From Thozetella sp. PMI_491 (lineage: Eukaryota; Ascomycota; Sordariomycetes; Chaetosphaeriales; Chaetosphaeriaceae), in contig MU270028.1 in the NCBI GenBank assembly GCA_021432635.1, positions 411,620 to 475,619 on the forward strand: 64,000 nucleotides of DNA. Reading direction: 5' to 3'. Both the position numbers and the translations under genes were made by a program. Every line of letters starts with the position of its first letter. Within the stretch, counting starts at the first letter, position 1. This document shows positions 12,151-23,286 of the stretch, one piece after another. The notes under the pieces were generated by a model. The model was not told the DNA's origin. It searched no databases and saw nothing but the letters and a program-made list of their open reading frames with translations.

Positions 12151-12869
12151 TCCAAACGGTAAGACAGTGGGTCCAATTTTTTGGGCGACGACCACCACCA
12201 CGACGCTGATTTCCAAAATTTTACCATAATATATGCGTAGATTATAAGCGCGCAACCACATCTACGACCGTAAAAAGTAGACCATTAGAATGGCCAAATC
12301 GTAGGCTTCCTACTCATATGTAGTATATACGCACGCATCCATTTGCGCGTGCGCGCGTATTACCTCTAAATGTGGCCGAATGTGCCAAGAACTCGCCAAG
12401 AAATGCCAAGACTCGAGCAAAATTTTCTGGAAACCTCTGTTGTCAACAATCTATCTTATACTGCCTTGCGCATGCGCGCAAATGGATGCGTGCGTGTATA
12501 CTACATATGAGAATATAGCCTACGATTTGGCCATTCTAATGATCTATCCGTACTTTTTACGGTATTAGATGTGGTTGCGCGCTTATAAATCGTGTAAAAT
12601 TAGCAAATACTATCTCAAACCTAGGATATCTCTTTCTATATTAGAGCATTAAAAGCGCGCATCTAAGCTGCCGTATCTAATATATATATCGAATTATAGC
12701 CTATATCTTGAAAAATCTAAATATCTACTTTTTATCAAGGGTCACTCTGAGTATGCGTGTAAAAAGCTGTATAAAGCCTAGATATTATGAGATTTGGCGA
12801 GTTTGGTGGTGGTGGTGGTCGTCACCCAAAAAATTGGACCCACTGTCTTACCATTTGGAAAGCACAGCA
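12141..12869. repeat. imperfect fold-back (palindromic) element, ~730 bp
   Basis: The outer arms, 12145-12201 and 12808-12865, are inverted copies of about 57 bp differing at two positions, both G/A transitions. An inner pair of inverted arms, about 12238-12348 and 12473-12592, shares long blocks (GGATGCGTGCG, TACTACATATGAG, CGATTTGGCCATTCTAAT, TGTGGTTGCGCGCTTATAA). The right arm carries about 210 extra bases between inner and outer parts. The left end also folds on itself (cccactgt...acagtggg, 12139-12171). No transposase is encoded, so this looks like a non-autonomous fold-back or MITE-type element; no target-site duplication was established. Confidence 0.7.
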
Positions 12870-13247
12870 CTACACCAAGATAGCCGTCATTAAAGCTCCA
12901 GCCAATATATACAAGATCATAAGCTTAACAGAAAACATTAACTCTTTCCTTGATCCCCGCCATTTATTTACCGAAGAACTTCTTTATCTCTTAAAGTTTG
13001 GTTACGATATTTTACTCGAGAACGAAAAGAAGGCGATCAAGCGGAAGGAGATCCTAGCAAGCCTTTATTTCCACGAAAAAGAAGACGGGCGCTAATATAT
13101 ACTCGTAGGAATTTGTCTTACAAGAAGTTTATTTTGTAAGACTGGCTAAAGTTAACATTTCTATATTTATAATCGAGTTTATTCTGTTGAAACAGGTGGG
13201 AAGATAGTGTTTGGGCGGCTAGATCGGTGACTGGATTGCTGGCTGGA
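12870..13247. other. AT-rich intergenic DNA
   Basis: Contains one short ORF reading from the fold-back element (12787-13095) with no recognisable family; treated as non-coding. Confidence 0.45.
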
Positions 13248-14034
13248 TCATCGGCTGGCTTGGGACGAGCCAGAGGCAAGGCCTATCTCATCTATATCTA
13301 TATATGGCGTACGAGGCCCCCGGGGCTTGCAGAGGGCTAGGTGTAGTTGCCAGATCTCTATAAACGAGGGTAAATAAGATTGGCGCACAAGGGCCCCGGA
13401 GCCTGCGGAGGAAGGATTTCGGTCCATCGTTGGAATATCCGAGTTTGTGGATGACCAGTCCAAATAACCAATCCCCTCATATGCTTTCCGCATTACTTGC
13501 AACATTGCTTCCTCTCTCTCCATTGATTGATAAATGGAAATAACTGGCTGTTGTAACGGTGAAGGCACTTCAACATCGGGACAAGAGCCAAGTTGGTGAC
13601 GATTACAGTCACGGACAGAGCAGTCATTACCGCCAGCCCCAGGACATTGATGTTACTGTACCCATCCGGAGCCGCCGTACGTTGGTTGTGACAAAAGCTT
13701 GGCAGATCGGTGGTTCCGTCAACTGATCAAATTCTGGTTGAAGGATTCCGGGTCCGGCAGCGATATGCGTAATAGCTGATTGGGTAACGGCTAGTAGAAA
13801 GTTTAACCAAGAGAATATTTCGAGTTTCCACCGATAAGGAGGGACCCCTAGCTGGAAAGAGGCGGCATTCTTGGTGGCCTGCATAGGCGCTAATGTAATG
13901 CTATACCAGGTAGGCGTCTGGTAGAACAGGTAACGAAGAGTAGCATTTTGCTCAGCTGTCGGTGCTATCTGTTGAACTTGGTAGGGGGTCCAGATCGTGG
14001 CATATATGACTAGATTGATCGTGACTCTAAGCAT
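13248..14034 (-). pseudogene. decayed fungal integral-membrane protein gene
   Basis: Starting from ATG 14034 the minus strand encodes a hydrophobic protein for about 115 codons (segment WLNFLLAVTQSAITHIAAG), then the sense continues in another frame: around 13665-13690 one base is missing or extra, after which NINVLGLAVMTALSVTVIV, a clear membrane segment, is read. Near 13590 a second shift returns to the frame of EEAMLQVMRKAYEGIGYLDW. Gaps between the pieces are too short for introns. The order (TM, loop, TM, then helix with AYEG-G-DW) resembles an uncharacterised fungal membrane-protein family, recalled only in outline. It lies in the repeat-rich island, so decay rather than sequencing error is likely. 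Confidence 0.5.
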
Positions 14035-14631
14035 TTAGCTGTTGAGGCCTAATAGAAAGCTCACTGTACTATATATCCATATTCTTAGGAAGCCGCCCGG
14101 CCAGATCGACTGGTCAGATCCACTGGCCAGGGACTTGTTGCCGCGGGTGGGCCAGCCTGGCGAGAGTTCCGAAATGGGCTCACCGAACAACGCGCCATTC
14201 TAGAAGCTTGTGTCATCGTGTGCCTAGCTTACACCGTTTTATCGTCACCGAATAAAATATAGTTGGGGGCGGTGCTGCCGCTACCCGACAATCTCAACAA
14301 TGTAGACAAGGCGTTATTTGCAGATCCCGGATCGCCCAGCCTATCGATCTTGAGAAAAGGCGCGGATGCATCCGGTAGCGCCGGGGCCTCTCCAAAATCC
14401 ACCCGACGTCACGCTGAACTGGCGTGCGGTGAGTCTGCTACTGACTCAAATTGTGGCGGTCGGACCGAAGGAGATTGAGATCAAGAAAATAAGAGGTAAA
14501 GAGGATTTAAAAGTTGAGGGGATAACGTGTTTAGACAAGAAAGGTTGACTGGCAAGGCAGATGAAGCAAACAAAAATCCGCATTCCGGCATTCGATTCCA
14601 GCGCTGCGCGCCCATTGACCAAAGAGGACCG
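14035..14631. other. intergenic, no feature recognised
   Basis: About 600 bp with short ORFs only; nothing supported. Confidence 0.4.
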
Positions 14632-15184
14632 CTAAAAACCGCCTCGAAAATACCCTGGATGTGGACCTACAAGCGGTGAACCCCATCTAGGAAGCATTTG
14701 TCGAGCATAGTGTTGGTATCGACCCTGCCTTGGCGTTACCGACGAGCGCTCTAATGTTGACATTTGCTGGTGGATATACTCGTAAAAACGGGAAAGGGGT
14801 ATGTTAGCGGAGTATTTTAGCGGAGTATGCAATCCTTTTAACTGACGCCGCGCTAAATTAAGCGAGGTACACATGCGTCAGATGAGGGGTGCGGGTTAAA
14901 TGCAGCTATTAATGATAGTCATCCCTTCCAACACCAACAGCATAAAGGTCCTCGCTTTAGGAGTAACTTAATTGGAAGGGATCTCGATAACCGCCACATT
15001 GCCAATGCGACATTTCTTCGGCAAGCTGCACGCTCGTCACTTCCCGCACCATGCTGCCAGAGATATTGACTACGTGACCGGCAAACCCGGGCAAAAGACG
15101 CGGGTAGAAATTCAACCCAGGTGCCTTCGGTAACCGGCCATGGGTGTCCGTCCCGCCGCTACCTGCGGCTCCGTGACTTCTCAA
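14632..15184 (-). pseudogene. possible relic of a short-chain dehydrogenase/reductase
   Basis: Two minus-strand fragments in one region resemble parts of an AYR1-like SDR: 15184-14957 has FYPRLLPGFAGHVVNISGSM, matching the strand before the catalytic Ser block, and 14874-14632 has a polar tail ending WGSPLVGPHPGYFRGGF, like the C-terminal end of such proteins. The YxxxK active site and the N-terminal nucleotide-binding glycine motif are not found in the expected places. Weak evidence; could be chance. Confidence 0.3.
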
Positions 15185-15991
15185 TCCATCTTGAGCGCTT
15201 CAAAACGGGCAGGATTAGCACGCGTTATCCCAGCGAATGCTAATTACAACCCCCATTGCGCAGTAACATCAGAGAATCGACGCCAACACGAAAGAGCTAC
15301 GGAGTAGGGTTACGATTTGTCGATTTTGTTGGAAAGACTTAAACTTTCCTTAGATTTACTATCCCTTTTCTTTATATAAGGAGATCAAAGGAAAATTGTA
15401 GATACCCTTTTTTGCTTAGATAATTTTAATAGCTGCTTTATTTATACTGGAATCTTTCTATAAGTTTTACTACATAAAAGGTTTACAAGCTTTACTCGTC
15501 TAGATATCTAGAAGCCTTTCCTCCTGTAGTTCTACTTTATATTCTGCTTTTAGCGTAGCACCAACTATATTTCTATAACCTTCATCGAAGCTTGTCGTAG
15601 ATATATAGTTAAGGAAACCTGGCAAGACTAGTAAGTCTTGAGCTTGGTTACTTAGACGGCGTGATTATGCTAAGCAGCAAATAAGTGTATAGCAGATGGC
15701 CGAGGGGAGATATGGTGATATTACGTTAGCGTGGTATATAAGCCTCGAGCTTGCACGTAAATTGCCTCCCGTAGTCCAGTATTTATTAGCACAAAAGAAG
15801 TCAGGTGCTCTTCACCTTGCGAACTACAATACCGTGTTAATCAAGTGAATCCGGGCTAACCCTCTCAGACAAAGCTCACAAAGATCTAACCCGGCTAATC
15901 TTAGAACTATTCTTCGTACCTTGCCTGGTTCCTCAAGGCATTATCCCACCCCCGTTTTCTCCATTGGCCTAGCTAGTGCTATTGCAATTTA
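15185..15991. other. AT-rich intergenic DNA
   Basis: Especially AT-rich between about 15340 and 15760, with no ORF of note; consistent with mutated repeat DNA. No gene or RNA recognised. Confidence 0.5.
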
Positions 15992-17755
15992 TCAAACGTT
16001 ATATTCATTCATCTCCTCATTCGTCATGTACCAATCTTCGTCACCATACTCGATCCAGGATTCCCCATCAGAGCTTTCTTCGTCAGAGTCTACCTCTTTC
16101 CTAATCCCAGGCCAGCGAGGCCACAGATAACCCGAATGACCGGCTTCCGCTTCGCTTGCGGCCCGCCGTAATAAAGCATCCTTGCTCACACCCTCGTGCA
16201 CCAACAGATCTCTCATGGAATCCAGTCCGTGCAGCCTGGACAGGCCCATGGCCCAAGCTCCTGTTTCAGGAGTGTCGAGCAGGGCACCGCGCTGTCGTAA
16301 CAAGCAGAATATGCTCGTATTCTCCTTGACCACCGCTATCACTATGGGAGGCGGACATCCTTTGTTGACATCCGCGCCGTGGTCCAGTAACAGCTCTACT
16401 GCCGTTGCGCTGTTTAAACGCACGGCAGCCATAAGTGGTGTGTATGCAGCGTACCAGTTGGGGTCTGCGCCAGCCTCGAGCAGAATTCTCATCGTCATCT
16501 CATCGCGGTTTTGAGCAGCACTTAGCAATGTCTTATACTGACTGTCCGCGCCTGGCCAGACACGAGGGATGCTTTGATCATGTGGCGGGGGGTTAATTAT
16601 TGCGCCTCGGGCAACAAAGTAACGCACCATTCCCACATTCTTCGACGAAACGCTTTCAGAGAGCCAGTAGGCCAAGACTTCCGGACCTGATAGATTGAGC
16701 GTCCTATTTTCCGTGCTTAGTTTAGAATTGGCATAGTCGAGCTGAGCGGGATATGGGGTGGCGTTTTCGAACCCTAAGAGTCTAGCGACTCGCTCGAACT
16801 GATCTGGATACGGCGTGCAATGTAATATGCCAACAAGGGTCGACCTGGCTGCGCTTCCCGGGTGTCGGAAATCTGCTCGACGGACGTCGAGCAGGCAGCC
16901 GCCATCTAGAGCAAAATCAAATGCAGCTCGATGACCGGCTTTCGCAGCGACTGAGATAAGCGTCTCTTGAACACGCGTGGAAACGGTACCTGTACCACTA
17001 TACTGGGAACTGTATGAGAGGAGAAGTTTGATCATTGCAAGATCCCCTTGGAGTGTGGCAGCCTTGAAAGGGTCGCCGAAGATGTAGCTTCTCTGCCCGT
17101 CTGTTTTAGAGAGCTGGTACCCTTGGGCAAGCTGTTCACCAACGAACGTTCTCCGACCGAGGTAAACGGCAGCAGCGAAGACATCGGCCTTGAGGTCTAT
17201 ATCCGAGCATTCTCTTTGAGCCGGTAGCTTTTGGAATAGCAACCGGGAGTTCTCTTCGGCCGCAAGTTGGAGAAGAGACCTCAGGCATGACGATAAAGAC
17301 TCGCGACCCGGATTATTCTCCCAACGACAGAGAGTCTGTGCGCTGTGGTAGACACGGCCGAGGTAGGATTTGGTGCTATGCTCGTTGGGGGCTTTGTAGG
17401 CCAGATAAGAATAGATATAGGCACCCCATTCTTGACGATGTCGGCCTAGTCCTGGTACAGACGACTCAATGAAGCGCGGACGTCCCCTGAACTGGTCCAA
17501 GTAGCGCAGACGAAATATTGCGTCGTCGATATGAAGCTTGAACCCGCCTAGAAAGTGGTTTAGTGGCATACTCTAGCGAGGTAAGGCAAAGGCGCCATGC
17601 GACATACGGCAGACAAGCCGAAGGCGCATCACGCGGGCTAGTTCACGCGAAAGAATGATAAATGTGAATATTTGCTGTATCAGCTCCGAAGGAAGAGCAA
17701 GAAGATACATAGTGTTTCTTTGGTGCTTGTCTTCTTGATGCTTGCTCTTGTGCAT
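15992..17755 (-). CDS. F-box and ankyrin-repeat protein
   Basis: Two exons, 17755-17608 and 17547-15992, joined by a 60-bp intron (GTATGT...CTAAAC...CTAG) give 567 aa. The F-box is at residues 16-50 (LLALPSELIQQIFTFI ... LRLVCR), which would bind Skp1. Ankyrin-type repeats follow in the C-terminal half, clearest at TLLSAAQNRDEMTMRILLEA and TPLMAAVRLNSATAVELLLD. The last ~35 residues are acidic. Presumed role: substrate adaptor of an SCF ubiquitin ligase; the substrate is unknown. A later Met (17710) just before the F-box is an alternative start. Confidence 0.85.
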
Positions 17756-18618
17756 GGCCTTGTCGGCTTGAGGCAAAGATAATGCGACTCGCTTGCGCTT
17801 CGAGCAGCGGAGTCAGGTTATATATAGACAAATTCGCTATGCCGCCTTCCTGCATTGACCGGCCAACGCGACTGGTTTTTGGGGGCTCTCTACAGCCAAC
17901 TGCAGGGTCGGCTATGCTGGGGGCCAATAGCATGTTACTGTTGGTGCCGGTCAACCCCGCGCATATATAGCAAACGAACACAGCTACCAGTGACCGGCGT
18001 GGGAAGTCAACAGGGCACCTGAAAGAAAACTGGCAATATCAATTTGCCCTGAGACCATAATAAATGTTGAGAAACAGGAACGAAAGCTAGTTGGAGCGCC
18101 ACTTGGCCGCACCATTGCGTTCAAGGCGTGATCTTTTGCCCCGCATGGCGTGGTGGTAGGGTGCACCATTGCATTTATATTTTAACAGCATCTACAGAAT
18201 ACCTGAGTTATGATTATTATATAATATATAGTTCTACCAAAGCCTATGCCTTATATGAGGATGCTAAAGCCAATAGTGAAGACAATTATCTTATTGCCCC
18301 TGCTTCTATCATTTTAATAATATATGTAATAAGGTGGAAGGAAAACTGACTGATAGTTTAGCATCCCAAAAGCAATACAAACGAAACAATCTTCCTGGGG
18401 GTCTTCTCTTTCAGTCCACCCGTTCAAGTCTGCCACGACAATTTTCCATGAATCCTGGGCCCTATTCATTCCCTTGCAAAATATTGTAGACCTACTGAAA
18501 ATCTGCATGCTAGTTGCTTGTTTCCGCTCAACAACTTGCTGCAGACCAAGCCTCCAATTGCATGCCAATATATTCCTGCGGGGCGCGGTTCCATCCCTAA
18601 ATTTCTCATCTGCGGTGT
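17756..18618. other. intergenic region
   Basis: About 860 bp between two genes on the minus strand; a TATA-like string near 17819-17826 lies upstream of the F-box gene. The stretch 18170-18330 is AT-rich. No gene seen. Confidence 0.45.
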
Positions 18619-19528
18619 TTATCCGCGGTGGCTGCGGCGGCGAGCTCGCCTGGTGCCTTCGGCGCCACTCGGCTCATTTGGCGCGCGAAATCCTTCGTCG
18701 ATTTCGTCGACAAACCACCCGGCAGCGGTATACATGACTAGGACGATGGCCTCCTCCACCACCGCCATACCGACGTAGACACCTACTAGACCGTGAACGA
18801 TACTGAACACCGAGTTATGTAGAAAGACAGCCAGGGCCGAAAAGAGCACACGCAGAAAGAGCAGGGGCAGGGCGGCTGCGACGACATTGGCAAGGATCCG
18901 CTCGCCATTCGGCACGGACATAGAGGATGACAGGCCTCTCCAGGCGGCAGCGGTAAAGAAGATGCTGAAGGCGAAGGCGACAAGGTAGAGGATGATGGCT
19001 ACCTGACTGAGTGAGCTGGGGTCGGTTGTGCTTTTGGTCGAGACGCCGCCGACAATACTGAGGATGAAGCCGACAGTAAGAAAGAGCTGGGCAACGCGGA
19101 AGAACTTCGGGCTGATAGTACTTCCACCGTCATTGCGGACCCATGTGATGCTGAGTATGAGTGTCAGTTTTTGATGGGCTCAGGGCCAGATTTAGCAAGT
19201 TTGAGCGAGGACAGAGGTGAAGCCAGAGAAATGGCAAAGGTGTTCCTTACAGTCTTGACAGCAATCCAAGAGTCGCGAAGAGCAGGGGTGATATCCCCAT
19301 CGAGTCAAGAGTAAAGACTGCTTGATAGAGACCGGGGGAGGGGCTACTAGAAGCGATAAGATACAACGTCGAGCCGAGGATGCGAATTATACAGAGGATC
19401 ACGATGAAGATCCAGCCCGAGGACCGCCTGAAGCCATGCCTACGGCAGACGAACAGTGCAAAAACTAGTAAAGGAGAGTAGATAGCTAGCTCAGCGATGG
19501 ATACACCGCCTCTGCCGTCTAGCTGCAT
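18619..19528 (-). CDS. DUF7702-type integral membrane protein, 269 aa
   Basis: Exons 19528-19251 and 19150-18619 (intron 98 bp) join in frame. The protein is almost entirely hydrophobic with about seven membrane segments. The family-typical start DGRGGVSIAELAIY is followed by CRRHGFRRSSGWIF, then DSMGISPLLFATLGLLSR just before the intron. The C-terminus is short, basic and soluble. I chose the internal ATG at 19528 because homologues begin a few residues before this block. Function unknown. It is divergent from the TF1 regulator, sharing a 0.9-kb upstream region containing a tandem duplication. Confidence 0.82.
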
Positions 19529-20438
19529 CCTGCAGAGCGACGGAGAAAACAAGGGAGGGGCGAAGAAGCGATAGGGACGAAAATGCAAGAGTAAGCGTCG
19601 GCGCAGCTAATAAGAAAAGAGAAGACTGGTGAGAAGCGAAGAGATCTTGGGCTATTCCATTTGGCAGACTTATATAGCTATCCGTAGGTGTGCTCGACTA
19701 GTCTGACTGACTTCAAACTGCCTCTTTATCCCCCCTTTCGTTGCACATACATGGTCCAGGCACAGTCTTGCTGGCAAGGCTTAGACTTCCCGCGCGTTCT
19801 GCAGGTCCCCAATTCGCATGCCTTGGCATGCGAAAGTTGTGAGGGTTAGGCTCCAGTCCTTATCCGGGAGTTTCATCGAAAACGAGTACCAAAGTACCGG
19901 GCTAAAGCTTTGGGGGGGGTCCACTTAGGTATTCCCTGAAGTTGCCGGGGCCAGGGAAAGGGCTAGGCCCTAGTCCTTATCCGGGAGTTTCATCGAAAAC
20001 AAGTACCGAAGTACCGGACTAAAGCATGGGAGGCTTAGCTACTCATTATTACCTGAAGTCGCCAGCGAGCCGCGTGGGGTCTATCGTGGCTGTGCTCTGG
20101 AACACCACCTTCTTTTACACACAGGCTCATGACGCCGTCGCAAGATACGAAGACTAGTGCGGTTCGGCGCGGCTCCTATGCTTCTCTTGCCAATTCTGCT
20201 GTTCTCCCAGTCCCTAAGACACGACACCCGCTCGCGGCTGGTCCTCTGAAGCCTAAAATCAGGCCAACTCCAGATTGGCAATGAGGTAAGGATTTTGGGA
20301 ACAAGTACAGGAATCTCAGGACGGTGCTTCACTTTCTCTCAGCGGTCGATGAGCCGAGAAATCTCCTGTTTAATTGCGCCTCTTACCTGTTCCGAGGAAA
20401 CTACGGCACGAACACTTCTTCCTGTCCGGCAGATAGAA
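19529..20438. other. divergent promoter region of DUF7702 and TF1 genes
   Basis: About 910 bp; contains the 117-bp tandem duplication described separately. No gene is recognised in it. Confidence 0.55.
19855..20065 (+). repeat. tandem duplication, period 117 bp
   Basis: A segment starting agtccttatccgggagtttc at 19855 recurs at 19972. The first ~54 bp of the two units differ at three positions, all transitions; the remainder diverges, then resembles again at cctgaagt(t/c)gcc. Each unit carries CGG/CCG triplets (TCCGGGAG, AGTACCGG), the kind of half-site Zn2Cys6 proteins bind. It lies 370-580 bp upstream of TF1. Confidence 0.75.
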
Positions 20439-22137
20439 ATGCCCAATTCCAAAAAGCTTCCAACGGTGTGCCATGCGTGCCGGTCGAGGCGCGCCAAGGT
20501 GAGTGCCAAAGCGTTCGCGTCCCGGCTTTTGCGCCGGCACTCCTTTCTCCTCTTACTTTTTTTTTTTTTTTTTTTTGGCTCGAGGTCGTCTGCTAGCTCG
20601 ACAAGGTCGGCTCTAATGTACTTTGTTCCGATCCTAGTGTGATAAGAAACGGCCAGGCTGCACGCAGTGTCTCCGCAAGTTTATCCAATGCCCCGGTTAC
20701 TTCAATCCGACAGAGCTCTACGTACGGGATCAGACGCAGTTCGTCACGCGCAAGGCTCGAAAGTGTCCACTTCGTCTTCCACGGCGGCTGTCTTCCCTTT
20801 CTCTTCCTTCCACGGCGTCTACAGTGCAGGAATGCCCATGCTCATCGCCGCGGGTGCAGAGTCGGACGCGGTCGAGCCCGAGACCGGCTGTCAGAGGTGG
20901 GCCTCAGACCGGCAGCGACGAGGCCACTGGCAATCCCATTTCATATGTCACCGAATCCCTCAGCCAGCCTATTGAGCTAGTCACTATCACCTTTTTTCTG
21001 CACAGATACGTCCCGAACTCCAGGTTTTCAACTATTCTCGGCCCCTCCTTCATCGCCCCCTTCCTGGCGGCATCTACGCCGACTTCGTCGGCCCTCGCCG
21101 CTGTATCTCTCGCCTACTTTTCGATCGAACACTCCAGCCCCTCCGCCCACCGTTCCGCCGACACCCACTACTGCGTCGCCCTGCGGCATACTAATGCGTG
21201 GCTTTCGGAACCGGCTCAAGCGCTGCTCGATGGCACGCTGCTCGCTGTGCTTCTCTTGGGCCTTTTCGAGTCGCTCGCCCTCCGCGGCCGCCGGGCGCTA
21301 GCTAGCTGGTTCACTCACGCTCACGGTACTCTCTCATTGCTGCGCTTGCGCGGGTCCGCGCGGCTCGAATCTGCGTGTGAGCGCGCCCTTTTAGCCATTG
21401 CTGCCGACAACATCCGCATGGGATGTATAATACGCGCCGAACCCGTGCCGTCGGACCTCGCAATTCTGGAGGCGCAGGCAAGGCTCAAGGATAGTACAGC
21501 CTGCGGCCCGGCGCTGCGGCCAAACCGCAGTCTGGTTCAGTTCATGGACCAGTTCGTGGCGCTGCGGATTGCGCTGCAGGCTCCCAGCGGGACAGAGAGA
21601 AAGTACACGGATCTGGTGCGGCAGGCGCGGAGGCTGGACGGATTCATGCTCGCCCGGATGCCCGCCCTTCCAATGAACCGAGGGCCTAGCGCCACAGCAG
21701 GCTCTGACGCCGGTCTTGAGAACTTGCGGCTCGCCAAGGTGTGGCTTGTGATGCACATGGTGCGCTTCTTCCTCAACTACGAGCTGTTGAGGGCGCTATC
21801 GGTCATGTTTGAGAGTGGTGCCTGGGGCGACGAGCTCGAGCTCGTCGATGACTTGTTTGGATTTGGTGACGCCGGTCTCGCGAACATCAAGGCCATTACT
21901 GATGACATTATGACCGCAGTGCCTCGCTTCGTTGACCCGGCGGATGGCGGCACAGCCATGTTAGCGCGGTATCTGGTTTGGCCGCTGACTTGCCTGGCAA
22001 AGTCGGAGTTCTGCCAACCAGTCGCGAGCGCATCCATAGTAAAGCTGCTTCGGTTACTTACTAAGCGGTGGAATCTTTCGCCCGCCGAGGAAGCGGTAAA
22101 AATGTTGCAGAACTCAGCGAGTCCGAAGGACTGGTAG
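20439..22137 (+). CDS. Zn2Cys6 transcription factor TF1, 519 aa
   Basis: Exons 20439-20498 and 20638-22137 flank a 139-bp intron holding a 20-T tract. Residues 11-38 form a binuclear zinc cluster, C-x2-C-x6-C-x6-C-x2-C-x6-C (CHAC..CDKKRPGC..C), the DNA-binding domain. The intron falls exactly between RRAK and CDK. After a low-complexity linker the C-terminal ~400 residues form the helical fungal-specific regulatory region: LLAVLLLGLFESLALRGRR, FTHAHGTLSLLRLRG, RFFLNYELLRALSVMF, YLVWPLTCLAKSEFC. Nuclear regulator; targets unknown. It is a close paralogue of TF2 at 50-51.8 kb, with the same intron position. The gene ends just before the assembly gap. Confidence 0.92.
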
Positions 22138-22152
22138 GGCCTCCCCCCCCCC

Positions 22153-23067
22153 NNNNNNNNNNNNNNNNNNNNNNNNNNNNNNNNNNNNNNNNNNNNNNNN
22201 NNNNNNNNNNNNNNNNNNNNNNNNNNNNNNNNNNNNNNNNNNNNNNNNNNNNNNNNNNNNNNNNNNNNNNNNNNNNNNNNNNNNNNNNNNNNNNNNNNNN
22301 NNNNNNNNNNNNNNNNNNNNNNNNNNNNNNNNNNNNNNNNNNNNNNNNNNNNNNNNNNNNNNNNNNNNNNNNNNNNNNNNNNNNNNNNNNNNNNNNNNNN
22401 NNNNNNNNNNNNNNNNNNNNNNNNNNNNNNNNNNNNNNNNNNNNNNNNNNNNNNNNNNNNNNNNNNNNNNNNNNNNNNNNNNNNNNNNNNNNNNNNNNNN
22501 NNNNNNNNNNNNNNNNNNNNNNNNNNNNNNNNNNNNNNNNNNNNNNNNNNNNNNNNNNNNNNNNNNNNNNNNNNNNNNNNNNNNNNNNNNNNNNNNNNNN
22601 NNNNNNNNNNNNNNNNNNNNNNNNNNNNNNNNNNNNNNNNNNNNNNNNNNNNNNNNNNNNNNNNNNNNNNNNNNNNNNNNNNNNNNNNNNNNNNNNNNNN
22701 NNNNNNNNNNNNNNNNNNNNNNNNNNNNNNNNNNNNNNNNNNNNNNNNNNNNNNNNNNNNNNNNNNNNNNNNNNNNNNNNNNNNNNNNNNNNNNNNNNNN
22801 NNNNNNNNNNNNNNNNNNNNNNNNNNNNNNNNNNNNNNNNNNNNNNNNNNNNNNNNNNNNNNNNNNNNNNNNNNNNNNNNNNNNNNNNNNNNNNNNNNNN
22901 NNNNNNNNNNNNNNNNNNNNNNNNNNNNNNNNNNNNNNNNNNNNNNNNNNNNNNNNNNNNNNNNNNNNNNNNNNNNNNNNNNNNNNNNNNNNNNNNNNNN
23001 NNNNNNNNNNNNNNNNNNNNNNNNNNNNNNNNNNNNNNNNNNNNNNNNNNNNNNNNNNNNNNNNNNN
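22153..23067. other. assembly gap (915 N)
   Basis: A run of N preceded by a poly-C tract (22143-22152). The homopolymer and the transposon sequence on the far side suggest a repeat that could not be assembled. Confidence 0.99.
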
Positions 23068-23286
23068 ATAGAGAACTTATGGGCCTTGATGAAGGCCGAG
23101 ATATATAAGCTATATCCAGAGCTTGAGACTGCGCCGGATACAGACGAGACCCTCGCGCTACTAATCCAAGCAGCTCAAGATGCCTGGGGAGCTATAGACC
23201 AGGCTGTTTTAGATAACCTCTCAAAGACCATGCCTAAGCGTGTGCAGGCTGTGATCGATGCTGAAGGTTGGTATACTAAATACTAG
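23068..23286 (+). mobile_element. Tc1/mariner-type transposase, C-terminal end
   Basis: The reading frame emerging from the gap begins IENLWALMKAEIYK, the tail of the PDLNPIENLW motif that surrounds the last catalytic acidic residue of Tc1-family DDE transposases, and continues for 72 codons with the usual C-terminal helices (AWGAIDQAVLDNLSKTMPKR, family-like SMPRR region) to a TAG at 23286. The upstream part of the element lies in the gap, so intactness cannot be judged. The end of the element probably lies within the next 150 bp; no terminal repeat could be confirmed because the left end is missing. Confidence 0.82.

Noticed and set aside
12787-13095. 102-codon ORF at the right end of the fold-back element
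   Set aside because: Starts in the inverted repeat, low complexity at its N-terminus, and no transposase motif was found.
20557-20576. 20-T tract as a possible terminator or regulatory site
   Set aside because: It lies inside the first intron of TF1 and is most simply a homopolymer of the intron.
22068-23108. 346-codon ORF running across the gap
   Set aside because: It is open only because N bases carry no stop codons; it joins TF1 shadow sequence to the transposase region.
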